A DNA stretch of 64,000 nt, from positions 62,001 through 126,000 of the forward strand of contig NZ_JACFTB010000002.1 of the NCBI RefSeq assembly GCF_014281965.1, given 5' to 3'. The translations under genes were made by a program, and so were the position numbers. Positions within the stretch are counted from its first letter, which is position 1. Every line of letters begins with the position of its first letter. The notes under the pieces are model-generated. The model had not been told where the DNA came from, made no database searches, and was given only the letters and a program-made list of their open reading frames with translations. Below, piece by piece: positions 9,579 to 16,801 of the stretch. Source of the stretch: Rhodococcus sp. BP22. GTDB taxonomy: Bacteria; Actinomycetota; Actinomycetes; Mycobacteriales; Mycobacteriaceae.

Positions 9579-10278
9579 GTCCACCGTTCGGATCGGGCTC
9601 GTCCTGCCCGACGTCATGGGAACCTACGGAGACAACGGCAATGCGCTGATTCTCCGGCAGCGTCTTCGGATGCGCGGTATCGATGCCGAAGTCGTCCACA
9701 TCACGCTGCAGGACCCTGTCCCCGAGTCACTCGACGTCTACACCTTGGGCGGCGCCGAGGACTCGGCGCAACGATTGGCGACGCGTCACCTCGCCCGATA
9801 CCCCGGACTGCAGAATGCGGCCTCACGCGGCGTTCCCGTCCTCGCGATCTGCGCGGCCATTCAGGTCCTCGGGCACTGGTACGAAACATCCTCCGGCGAG
9901 CGCGTCGACGGCGTGTCACTGTTCGACGTCACCACCAAGCCGCAGGCGACGCGGTCGATCGGTGAGGTCGTCACCGAACCTTTGCTCGCCGGGCTCACTT
10001 CGCATCTGACCGGCTTCGAAAACCACCGTGGTGGAACGACACTCGGCGCCGACGCTTCCCCACTGGGGAAGGTCACGCACGGAGTCGGCAACGGTGTCGG
10101 CGACGGCCGCGAAGGCGTCGTACAGGGTTCGGTGATCGGGACGTACATGCACGGGCCGGTACTCGCGCGCAATCCCGAGTTGGCGGACTACCTCCTCGAA
10201 CGTGCGCTCGGATCGCCGCTGGCGCCGTTGGAACTCCCCGAGGTCACCCAACTGCGGAAGGAGCGGCTCAGCCGCTAG
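9571..10278 (+). CDS. gatD: lipid II isoglutaminyl synthase, glutaminase subunit GatD
   Basis: 235 aa class I glutamine amidotransferase. Cys94 in VPVLAICAAIQVLG is the nucleophile, at the same number as in Staphylococcus aureus GatD. His194 in GTYMHGPVLARNP is the partner residue. The first residues (RIGLVLPDVMGTYGDNGNA) match the CobB/CobQ-like GatD fold; older annotations call it CobQ2. Translationally coupled to murT (overlap at 9571-9578). Acts in the cytoplasm on lipid-linked peptidoglycan precursors. Corresponds to Rv3713. Confidence 0.94.
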   Translation: MSESTVRIGLVLPDVMGTYGDNGNALILRQRLRMRGIDAEVVHITLQDPVPESLDVYTLGGAEDSAQRLATRHLARYPGLQNAASRGVPVLAICAAIQVLGHWYETSSGERVDGVSLFDVTTKPQATRSIGEVVTEPLLAGLTSHLTGFENHRGGTTLGADASPLGKVTHGVGNGVGDGREGVVQGSVIGTYMHGPVLARNPELADYLLERALGSPLAPLELPEVTQLRKERLSR

Positions 10279-10330
10279 AGCGTCCCGCTGGTCACGTGAA
10301 AGGCCGGCGGCGTCGAACGCGCTGATCGGG

Positions 10331-10939
10331 TCAGAGCACCCGACGCCCCGTCAGTGCCCGACCCAGGGTGAGCTCGTCCGCGAACTCGAGGTCCCCACCC
10401 ATCGGTAGCCCCGAGGCCAGCCGGGTGATCGACAGACCTGGGAAGTCACGCATCGTCCTGGCCAGATATGTCGACGTTGCCTCACCTTCGGTGTTCGGGT
10501 CCGTGGCGATGATCACCTCGGACACATCGACACCATCGTCCTGGTTTCCTATCCGCACCAACAACTCTCGAATGCGAAGTTGGTCGGGGCCGATGCCGTT
10601 CAAGGGATCGAGGGCACCACCGAGCACGTGGTAACGACCTTTGAACTCCCGCGTTCTCTCCACCGCCTGAACATCTTTGGGCTCTTCGACGACGCAGATG
10701 ATGCTGCGATCGCGTCGCGGGTCGGCACAGATTCGACACAGCTCTTTGTCGGAGACAGTGCCACACACCGTGCAGAACTGGACACCGTCGCGGACGCGTT
10801 GCAGCGCTTTCAGGAGCCGGTCGATGTCGGGTGGTTCCACGCTCAGCAGATGAAACGCAATGCGCTGAGCGCTCTTGGGTCCAACACCTGGAAGTTTTCC
10901 GAGTTCGTCGATCAGATCCTGAACAGGACCTTCGTACAC
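10331..10939 (-). CDS. recR: recombination mediator protein RecR
   Basis: 202 aa, standard length. The N-terminal helix-hairpin-helix ([20 protein letters not shown]), a Cys4 zinc finger (C56, C59, C68, C71) and a Toprim domain ([14 protein letters not shown] ... [16 protein letters not shown]) are all present. It acts with RecO/RecF in loading RecA at gaps. Start is GTG at 10939, with AGGA upstream. Nine bp after the YbaB-type gene, the usual ybaB-recR pair. Corresponds to Rv3715c. Confidence 0.97.
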   Translation of the reverse strand: MYEGPVQDLIDELGKLPGVGPKSAQRIAFHLLSVEPPDIDRLLKALQRVRDGVQFCTVCGTVSDKELCRICADPRRDRSIICVVEEPKDVQAVERTREFKGRYHVLGGALDPLNGIGPDQLRIRELLVRIGNQDDGVDVSEVIIATDPNTEGEATSTYLARTMRDFPGLSITRLASGLPMGGDLEFADELTLGRALTGRRVL

Positions 10940-10948
10940 GTGTCGGTC

Positions 10949-11287
10949 CTAGAAGCCGGGAAGGCCGAGCGAACCGCCACCGAGCCCACCAGTGAGCGGA
11001 CCGAGCTTGTCTGCCGCTACGGTCTGAGCGGATTTCGCCGCGTCGGCGATCGCGCCGATGATCAGATCCTGCAGTGTTTCGACGTCGTCCGGGTCGACAA
11101 CCTTCGGGTCGATCGTCAGGCCGACGAGTTCGCCTGTGCCCTTCACCGTTGCCGTGACCAATCCTCCGCCCGCCTGCCCGCTCACCTCGATCTCGGCGAT
11201 CTGGGCTTGTGCGGCCATCAGTTGCTGCTGCATTTGCTGCGCCTGCTGCATGATCGACGCGATGTCGGGCTGCTCACCGGGTTGCAC
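10949..11287 (-). CDS. YbaB/EbfC nucleoid-associated protein
   Basis: 112 aa. Starts with a Gln/Met-rich coiled coil ([20 protein letters not shown]) and the core [20 protein letters not shown], typical of the YbaB/EbfC DNA-binding family. The C-terminal tail is Gly/Leu-rich ([13 protein letters not shown]). It lies directly upstream of recR in one transcription unit. Corresponds to Rv3716c. Confidence 0.93.
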   Translation of the reverse strand: MQPGEQPDIASIMQQAQQMQQQLMAAQAQIAEIEVSGQAGGGLVTATVKGTGELVGLTIDPKVVDPDDVETLQDLIIGAIADAAKSAQTVAADKLGPLTGGLGGGSLGLPGF

Positions 11288-11389
11288 TGTGGTGTCCTCT
11301 CGGTTCGGTTACACATCTCAGCCTAGCCGCGCCCCGCTCAGGGGAGCGCGGCCCAGCATCCGTACACGTGCGTGTCGCCGTACGGCGTT

Positions 11390-11824
11390 CTATCGAACTT
11401 GGCGTTCCAGGTTCGCCAACGTCTGCGCCTGGATCTTCTTCAGTCCGAGCGGTGCGAAAGTTTTCTCGAAGAATCCGCCGATGCCACCTGCGCCCTTCCA
11501 TTCGGTGGTCGTCGTAACTTGGGATCCCGTCCCGGACGGTTCGACCGTCCAGGTCGTAACCATCGTGGAGTTGGCGTCCCGCTCGGTGATCTTCGATCCC
11601 GCGACCGTCACGGTGGCCAAGACGTTGCGCGAGCGCTTCGAGGTTGCCTGCAGCGTCCACTTGGCCACTGTGCCGTCACCCTGGCCACCCTCGACCACTA
11701 CGTAGTCGAGGTACTGCTCGGGAAGTATGCGCGGGCGCACTGTTTCGTAGTCGGCGAGCGCGGCCAATATCTTGTCGGGTGCCTGAGCGATCGTGATGGA
11801 GCTACGCGCACTTACCTGAGCCAT
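11390..11824 (-). CDS. SRPBCC (START-like) family protein, 144 aa
   Basis: A helix-grip fold protein: ARSSITIAQAPDKILAALAD begins the family pattern, and a C-terminal helix (LKKIQAQTLANLERQV) closes the ligand pocket. The ATG at 11824 has GAAGGAGA upstream, so I reject the longer frame. Same position as Rv3718c, next to the 10-methyl fatty acid genes. It may bind a hydrophobic ligand; the ligand is unknown. Confidence 0.85.
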   Translation of the reverse strand: MAQVSARSSITIAQAPDKILAALADYETVRPRILPEQYLDYVVVEGGQGDGTVAKWTLQATSKRSRNVLATVTVAGSKITERDANSTMVTTWTVEPSGTGSQVTTTTEWKGAGGIGGFFEKTFAPLGLKKIQAQTLANLERQVR

Positions 11825-11998
11825 GATGTGTCTCCTTCGATGAATCCGTTTCAAGACCAAAGCACCATCCTGCCCGCCCTTGGCGCAGCGTCGGCCCAAC
11901 GGTATGCGGCGATGTGACAGGGTTCACCGACTTTTATTTAGCCGTGCAAAAGACATGCAAGACGCATCTATTTGACCGATTAGTCCGGTTCCACCGAC

Positions 11999-12025
11999 AC
12001 TTTCACTCAACATTTGCGTGAAAGT
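11999..12025. promoter_or_regulatory. inverted repeat upstream of bfaA
   Basis: ACTTTCAC (11999-12006) and GTGAAAGT (12018-12025) are perfect 8-bp arms with an 11-nt spacer, 60 bp before the bfaA start. The spacing fits an operator better than a terminator because no T-tract follows. The rest of the 260-bp gap (11825-12084) shows nothing else I can name. Confidence 0.4.
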
Positions 12026-12084
12026 TTTCGTGAGAGGACGCATTCTCGGTGGCCCTCGACCTGCAGTAGAGATAGCGTCAGTCT

Positions 12085-13533
12085 GTGGCTTCCGCGAACG
12101 TGCTGACTAGACGACGACCCGAACCTCGAGAGATCGGATTCGCCGCGTATCGCGCCGGCGTCGGCGCACTACTTTCAAGCTACCGAGCAATCCCCGAGGA
12201 CGCGACGGTGCGTCTGGCTAAGAAGACCTCGAATCTCTTTCGAGCACGAGCAGGCTCGACCGCCCCAGGACTCGATGTATCGGGGCTGACCGGAGTCATC
12301 ACGGTGAACCCGACGGATCGGACAGCCGATGTGGCCGGAATGTGCACCTACGAGGATTTGGTCGACGCAACGCTGCCGTACGGTCTGGCCCCGCTCGTCG
12401 TCCCGCAACTGAAAACCATCACGCTCGGCGGTGCCGTCACCGGCCTCGGGATCGAGAGCACCTCTTTCCGTAACGGACTTCCACACGAATCCGTTCTCGA
12501 GATAGACGTCCTCACCGGAAACGGCGAGATCATCACCGCCACACCGGGCGGCGAGAACGCCGAACTGTTCCGGGGTTTCCCCAACTCGTACGGCACCCTC
12601 GGATACTCGACCCGACTGAAGATTCAACTCGAACCGGTAAAGCCGTTCGTCGCTCTCCGTCACGTGCGCTTCCACGACCTCGACACGATGCAGTCGACGA
12701 TGGACACCATAGTTTCCGAGCGTGCGTACGACGGCATCGAAGTCCACTACCTCGACGGCGTCGTGTTCTCCGCCGACGAGAGCTACCTGACACTGGGTAC
12801 CCAAACGGCCGAGCCCGGCCCGGTCAGCGAGTACCACGCCGGGCCCGACATCTTCTACCGCTCGATCCAGCACGACGGCGCCGAGCCGAAGACCGATCGA
12901 CTGACGATTCACGACTACCTGTGGCGTTGGGATACCGACTGGTTCTGGTGCTCACGCGCTTTCGGCACCCAGAATCCGAAAATTCGACGTCTCTGGCCGA
13001 AGAAGTATCGACGCTCCAGCTTCTACTGGAAGCTCATCGGCCTCGACCGCAAATACGATATCGCCGATCGCCTGGAGGCCCGCAAGGGAAGACCACCGCG
13101 AGAGCGCGTCGTTCAGGACGTCGAGGTTCCCATCGAGAACACCGCCCCGTTTCTGCGCTGGTTCCTCGACGAAATCCCCATCGAGCCATTGTGGCTGTGC
13201 CCGTTGCGCCTTCGTGATCCGGCACCTGACGGCGCCGACGGTGCGCGACCATGGCCGTTGTATCCGCTCCAGCCCGAGAAGACCTACGTCAACATCGGCT
13301 TCTGGTCTTCGGTCCCCATAGTCCCCGGCCAACCGGAAGGTGCCACCAATCGTGCCATCGAACACAAGGTCACCGACTTCGATGGGCATAAGTCGCTCTA
13401 CTCGGATGCTTACTACTCCGAGGCAGAGTTTGCCGCGCTGTACGGCGGCGAGAAATTCGAAGAACTGAAGAAAAAGTACGATCCGAAGTCACGTCTGTTG
13501 GACATGTACTCGAAAGCGGTGCAAGGAAAATGA
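12085..13533 (+). CDS. bfaA: FAD-binding reductase of 10-methyl fatty acid (tuberculostearic acid) synthesis
   Basis: 482 aa with an FAD_binding_4 domain (about 65-190: TVNPTDRTADVAGMCTYEDL, LKTITLGGAVTGLGIESTSF) and a C-terminal cap like DHCR24-type reductases. It overlaps the methyltransferase gene by ATGA. In mycobacteria the homologous pair makes 10-methylstearate: BfaB adds a methylene to oleoyl lipid from S-adenosylmethionine, and BfaA reduces it with NADPH. The start is at 12085; no strong ribosome binding site is visible. Corresponds to Rv3719. Also named tmsA in other work. Confidence 0.85.
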   Translation: MASANVLTRRRPEPREIGFAAYRAGVGALLSSYRAIPEDATVRLAKKTSNLFRARAGSTAPGLDVSGLTGVITVNPTDRTADVAGMCTYEDLVDATLPYGLAPLVVPQLKTITLGGAVTGLGIESTSFRNGLPHESVLEIDVLTGNGEIITATPGGENAELFRGFPNSYGTLGYSTRLKIQLEPVKPFVALRHVRFHDLDTMQSTMDTIVSERAYDGIEVHYLDGVVFSADESYLTLGTQTAEPGPVSEYHAGPDIFYRSIQHDGAEPKTDRLTIHDYLWRWDTDWFWCSRAFGTQNPKIRRLWPKKYRRSSFYWKLIGLDRKYDIADRLEARKGRPPRERVVQDVEVPIENTAPFLRWFLDEIPIEPLWLCPLRLRDPAPDGADGARPWPLYPLQPEKTYVNIGFWSSVPIVPGQPEGATNRAIEHKVTDFDGHKSLYSDAYYSEAEFAALYGGEKFEELKKKYDPKSRLLDMYSKAVQGK

Positions 13534-14846
13534 CAACGTTGAAAGAATCCACCAGTAGCGACGCGAGCCGCACCCACAAGCTCACCATCTCGGAGATTCT
13601 CGAGCTGCTTTCCGACGGAAACATCCCCCTCCGTTTCAGCGCTTACGACGGCAGCGCCGCCGGTCCGGAGGATGCCCCGCTCGGACTCAAGCTCAAGAGT
13701 CCGCGCGGCACCACCTACTTGGCGACCGCTCCGGGCGACCTCGGCATGGCCCGCGCCTACGTGTCCGGCGACCTCGAGGCCGAGGGCGTACACCCGGGAG
13801 ATCCGTATGAGTTGTTGCGGGTGATGGGAGACGAGCTGCACTTCCGCAGGCCGTCCGCTCTCACTCTCGCCACGATCACCCGCTCTCTCGGCTGGGACCT
13901 GTTGCGTCCCATCGCTCCGCCGCCACAGGAGGCGATTCCGCGGTGGCGCCGAATCGCGGAGGGCTTGCGCCACTCCAAGACTCGTGACGCCGAGTCGATC
14001 TCGCACCACTACGACGTGTCGAATACGTTCTACGAGTACGTACTCGGAGAATCGATGACCTACACCTGTGCCGCATACACTTCACCGGAGCAGTCCCTCG
14101 AGGAGGCACAGGAGAACAAGTATCGCCTGGTGTTCGAGAAGCTCGGATTGAAGGAAGGCGACAGACTGCTCGATATCGGTTGCGGCTGGGGCTCGATGGT
14201 CCGCTATGCCGCACGACGTGGCGTCAAGGTCATCGGCGCGACTCTTTCTCGCGAGCAAGCAGACTGGGCGCAGAAGGCCATTGCCGACGAAGGGCTCTCC
14301 GAACTCGCCGAGGTTCGTTTCTCCGACTACCGCGACATCGCCGAGACCGGTTTCGATGCGGTGTCTTCGATCGGCCTCACCGAGCACATCGGGGTGAGTA
14401 ACTATCCAGCGTATTTCAGTTTCATTCAGTCGAAGTTGCGCGACGGTGGTCGAGTGCTCAACCACAGCATCACCCGCCCCGACAATCGAAGCCACGCCAA
14501 AGCCGGATCGTTCATCGACAGGTACGTCTTTCCGGACGGTGAGCTGACCGGCTCGGGGCGCATCATCAGCGAGATGCAGGATGTCGGCCTCGAGGTGCGG
14601 CACGAGGAAAGCCTCCGCGAGCACTATGCCCTCACGCTGGCCGCGTGGTGCCGCAATCTCGTCGACAACTGGGACGCATGCGTCGCCGAAGCCGGCGAAG
14701 GAACCGCCCGCATCTGGGGCCTCTACATGGCCGGCTCACGTCTGGGATTCGAACGCAATGTCGTTCAGCTGCACCAGGTTCTGGGCGTCAAGCTCGGACC
14801 CAAGGGTGAAGCCGGCCTCCCACTGCGGCCCTGGTGGGATGCCTAG
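13530..14846 (+). CDS. bfaB: fatty acid C10 methyltransferase, cyclopropane-fatty-acid-synthase family
   Basis: 438 aa. The SAM-binding motif LLDIGCGWGSMVRYAARRG and the CFA-synthase core (HHYDVSNTFYEYVLGESMTY, GLTEHIGVSNYPAYF) are clear. It probably methylenates the C9-C10 double bond of oleate in phospholipids at the membrane surface. BfaA then reduces the product. The start ATG overlaps the bfaA stop, so translation is coupled. Corresponds to Rv3720. A plain cyclopropane synthase cannot be excluded from sequence alone, but the bfaA pairing argues for methyl branching. Confidence 0.88.
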   Translation: MTTLKESTSSDASRTHKLTISEILELLSDGNIPLRFSAYDGSAAGPEDAPLGLKLKSPRGTTYLATAPGDLGMARAYVSGDLEAEGVHPGDPYELLRVMGDELHFRRPSALTLATITRSLGWDLLRPIAPPPQEAIPRWRRIAEGLRHSKTRDAESISHHYDVSNTFYEYVLGESMTYTCAAYTSPEQSLEEAQENKYRLVFEKLGLKEGDRLLDIGCGWGSMVRYAARRGVKVIGATLSREQADWAQKAIADEGLSELAEVRFSDYRDIAETGFDAVSSIGLTEHIGVSNYPAYFSFIQSKLRDGGRVLNHSITRPDNRSHAKAGSFIDRYVFPDGELTGSGRIISEMQDVGLEVRHEESLREHYALTLAAWCRNLVDNWDACVAEAGEGTARIWGLYMAGSRLGFERNVVQLHQVLGVKLGPKGEAGLPLRPWWDA

Positions 14847-14862
14847 GCACCTTCCGTGAACA

Positions 14863-14918
14863 GGTGAGCGGAACCTCTAGACCCGAGGACTGTAGTGCTT
14901 CGGATCGTTCCGCTCACC
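14863..14918. terminator. hairpin between convergent bfaB and oxygenase genes (GTGAGCGGAA type)
   Basis: GGTGAGCGGAAC (14863-14874) pairs perfectly with GTTCCGCTCACC (14907-14918). The 32-nt loop includes the stop of the convergent oxygenase gene. There is no T-tract. The arm shares its core with the hairpins at 5911 and 26426. Confidence 0.6.
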
Positions 14919-15815
14919 GATCGGCGGCAGATTGCGTGCCGGGGTTTGAGGTAGTACCGCGTCGGCCGGAATGCGTCCGGTCGCGCGGTCCCACCCTGCT
15001 CGTCCTCTCGGGTGCATACGGTATCGACGAGGCACCACGGCGAACGCCTTGTCGATCAGCTTTCCCACGGCGGAGAAGATTCGCTCGTCGCGCTCGGTCC
15101 AGTTGTAGCCCAACAGATCTCGTACCGATTGGTCGTAGAGCCCGACGGTAAGCCACACGAAACCCCGCGCGACCGGTCGCCGGAGCACACCCCAGATCGG
15201 CCCGGGAATCCACGACGCGTACGGCGGCGGCCCCAGCCCCGACAGATCCAGGACGTCGCGAGTGGCCTTGTTGTCTTCCAATACCTCGCGGCACATGTAC
15301 TTCCAGTACACCTGGAAGTCCTCCCATGTCTCGGGAACCGGGCGCATGCTCATCCCGTACAACCGGTACCACTGAACATGTTCGGTGAACAGTTGGCGTT
15401 TCTGTTCTTCACCGAGGCCACCCATGAAGTGGTCCGCCGTCAGAACAGTCCCCATGAAGAACGTTGCGTGCGCCCAGTAGAAGGTATCCGGGTCGAGTGC
15501 GTGATAGCGCCTGCCTTTGGCGTCGATGCCCTTGATGTTGTCGTGATATCCACGGACGGCCAGCGCAGTTCGTTCGGCTCGATTGCCGTCGAAGACCACG
15601 CCGCCGATCGGATACAGCGATCGGTACAGGCGCTGCCAACGTTCATCGAAGAAGGTCGAATGCTCCTCGACGCCTGCACCGAGCCCGGGATGCATGTTCT
15701 GCATGGATCCGGCCCATACCCCCTGCAGCATGCCGCGCCAATCGCCGAAGTACTTCCACGTCAACGACTCGGGCCCCAGCGGAATCGGCCTATCGACCCC
15801 AGACTGACTACACAT
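14877..15815 (-). CDS. oxygenase MpaB family protein (DUF2236)
   Basis: 312 aa. Shows the DUF2236 pattern: a Trp-rich start (LTWKYFGDWRGMLQGVWAGS), GGVVFDGNRAERTALAVRGY, and ALDPDTFYWAHATFF with the conserved His. The family includes the latex-clearing protein Lcp and fungal MpaB, which cleave C-C double bonds of isoprenoid chains, probably with a b-type haem. The substrate here is unknown. It is divergent from a TetR regulator, and the shared spacer holds an inverted repeat that touches its own start codon. Confidence 0.82.
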   Translation of the reverse strand: MCSQSGVDRPIPLGPESLTWKYFGDWRGMLQGVWAGSMQNMHPGLGAGVEEHSTFFDERWQRLYRSLYPIGGVVFDGNRAERTALAVRGYHDNIKGIDAKGRRYHALDPDTFYWAHATFFMGTVLTADHFMGGLGEEQKRQLFTEHVQWYRLYGMSMRPVPETWEDFQVYWKYMCREVLEDNKATRDVLDLSGLGPPPYASWIPGPIWGVLRRPVARGFVWLTVGLYDQSVRDLLGYNWTERDERIFSAVGKLIDKAFAVVPRRYRMHPRGRAGWDRATGRIPADAVLPQTPARNLPPIGERNDPKHYSPRV

Positions 15816-15841
15816 GTTGTCACACTAGGATTCGACAACAT
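15814..15841. promoter_or_regulatory. probable TetR operator in the oxygenase/regulator spacer
   Basis: ATGTTGTC (15814-15821) and GACAACAT (15834-15841) are perfect 8-bp arms with a 12-nt spacer. The left arm overlaps the oxygenase start codon, so a bound repressor would block its transcription. The divergent TetR gene begins 28 bp further on. Confidence 0.6.
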
Positions 15842-15868
15842 CCGTAGTCAATAGAGGCGAGGAGACCG

Positions 15869-16459
15869 GTGAACATCGACGAACGCCGAAGACACCGGTA
15901 CGCGACGCTGCTCGACGCCGGTGTTGCACTCCTCGGCTCCCCGGGCGGACCCGCAGTCAGCGTCCGCGCGGTCTGCCGGAGCGCCTGCCTGACCGAGCGA
16001 TACTTCTACGAGAGCTTCACCGACCGCGACGAGTACGTCCGAGCCGTCTACGCCCACGTCGGGCTTCGAGCACGTACTGCCATCGAAACCGCTGTCGCGA
16101 CCTCCACCGAAGAGGACCGAGCCGCAGCACCTGTTCGCGCATTCGTCGAACTGGTCCTCGACAACCCTGCTGTGGGCCGAGTACTGCTGCTGGCGCCACT
16201 GTCCGAGCCCGCGATCAGCCGAAGCGGAACCGCGCTCGTCCCCGCCTTCGTCGACCTGGTTCGTGCGGAACTGACCGGCCTCGACGCCGTAGACCAGCAC
16301 CTGGTCGCCATCGGTGTCGTGGGAGCGCTCACCTCGTTGTTCGTCGGATACCTCGACGGGACCGTCACCGCAACGCGGGAGAAGTTTCTCGCTCATTGTG
16401 TCCGCCTCGTCGCCGATGCCGGACGAACGGCCTGTCAGCACTCCGCTCGCGTGCCATGA
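15869..16459 (+). CDS. TetR-family transcriptional regulator
   Basis: About 196 aa. The N-terminal helix-turn-helix (VSVRAVCRSACLTERYFYESF) is the TetR recognition segment, with Tyr-Phe-Tyr in helix 3. GTG 15869 has GAGGAGA just upstream. It is divergent from the DUF2236 oxygenase and likely represses it through the inverted repeat between them. The acyl-CoA-binding protein gene begins 52 bp downstream on the same strand. Confidence 0.88.
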   Translation: MNIDERRRHRYATLLDAGVALLGSPGGPAVSVRAVCRSACLTERYFYESFTDRDEYVRAVYAHVGLRARTAIETAVATSTEEDRAAAPVRAFVELVLDNPAVGRVLLLAPLSEPAISRSGTALVPAFVDLVRAELTGLDAVDQHLVAIGVVGALTSLFVGYLDGTVTATREKFLAHCVRLVADAGRTACQHSARVP

Positions 16460-16511
16460 TCGGGTGAGCAGATCACCAGAGCACCGCGTCGCACAACAAG
16501 GGAGCCGAAAA

Positions 16512-16772
16512 GTGTCCGATCTCGAGCAGTCGTTTCAGCAGGCCCAGATCGATGTGAAGACGCTGACCTCCAAGCCCAGTAACGACGACCTCCTCAGCCT
16601 GTACTCGTTGTTCAAGCAAGGTTCGAAAGGCGACGCCGAGGGTAAGCGTCCCGGAAGACTGGACATGGTCAATCGTGCCAAGTTCGACGCATGGGCGAAG
16701 CTCGAAGGAACGAGCCAGGATTCGGCGAAGCAGTCCTACGTGGACTTGGTCGCCAGGATGCTAGGCAAGTAG
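16512..16772 (+). CDS. acyl-CoA-binding protein
   Basis: 86 aa, full ACBP length. The family signature is visible: LEQSFQQAQIDVKTL, LLSLYSLFKQGSKGDAEGKR and KFDAWAKLEGTSQDSAKQSY. It binds long-chain acyl-CoA in the cytosol and buffers or delivers it. GTG start with GGAG upstream. It sits between a regulator/oxygenase pair and a molybdo-oxidoreductase, in a region rich in acyl-CoA enzymes. Confidence 0.92.
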   Translation: MSDLEQSFQQAQIDVKTLTSKPSNDDLLSLYSLFKQGSKGDAEGKRPGRLDMVNRAKFDAWAKLEGTSQDSAKQSYVDLVARMLGK

Positions 16773-16801
16773 CAGCTTCGCCCGACCCGAAAGGACCCAG
16801 C

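Noticed and set aside
15373-15388. KstR-like AACATGTT sequence
   Set aside because: It is inside the oxygenase coding region and fails the outer consensus positions.
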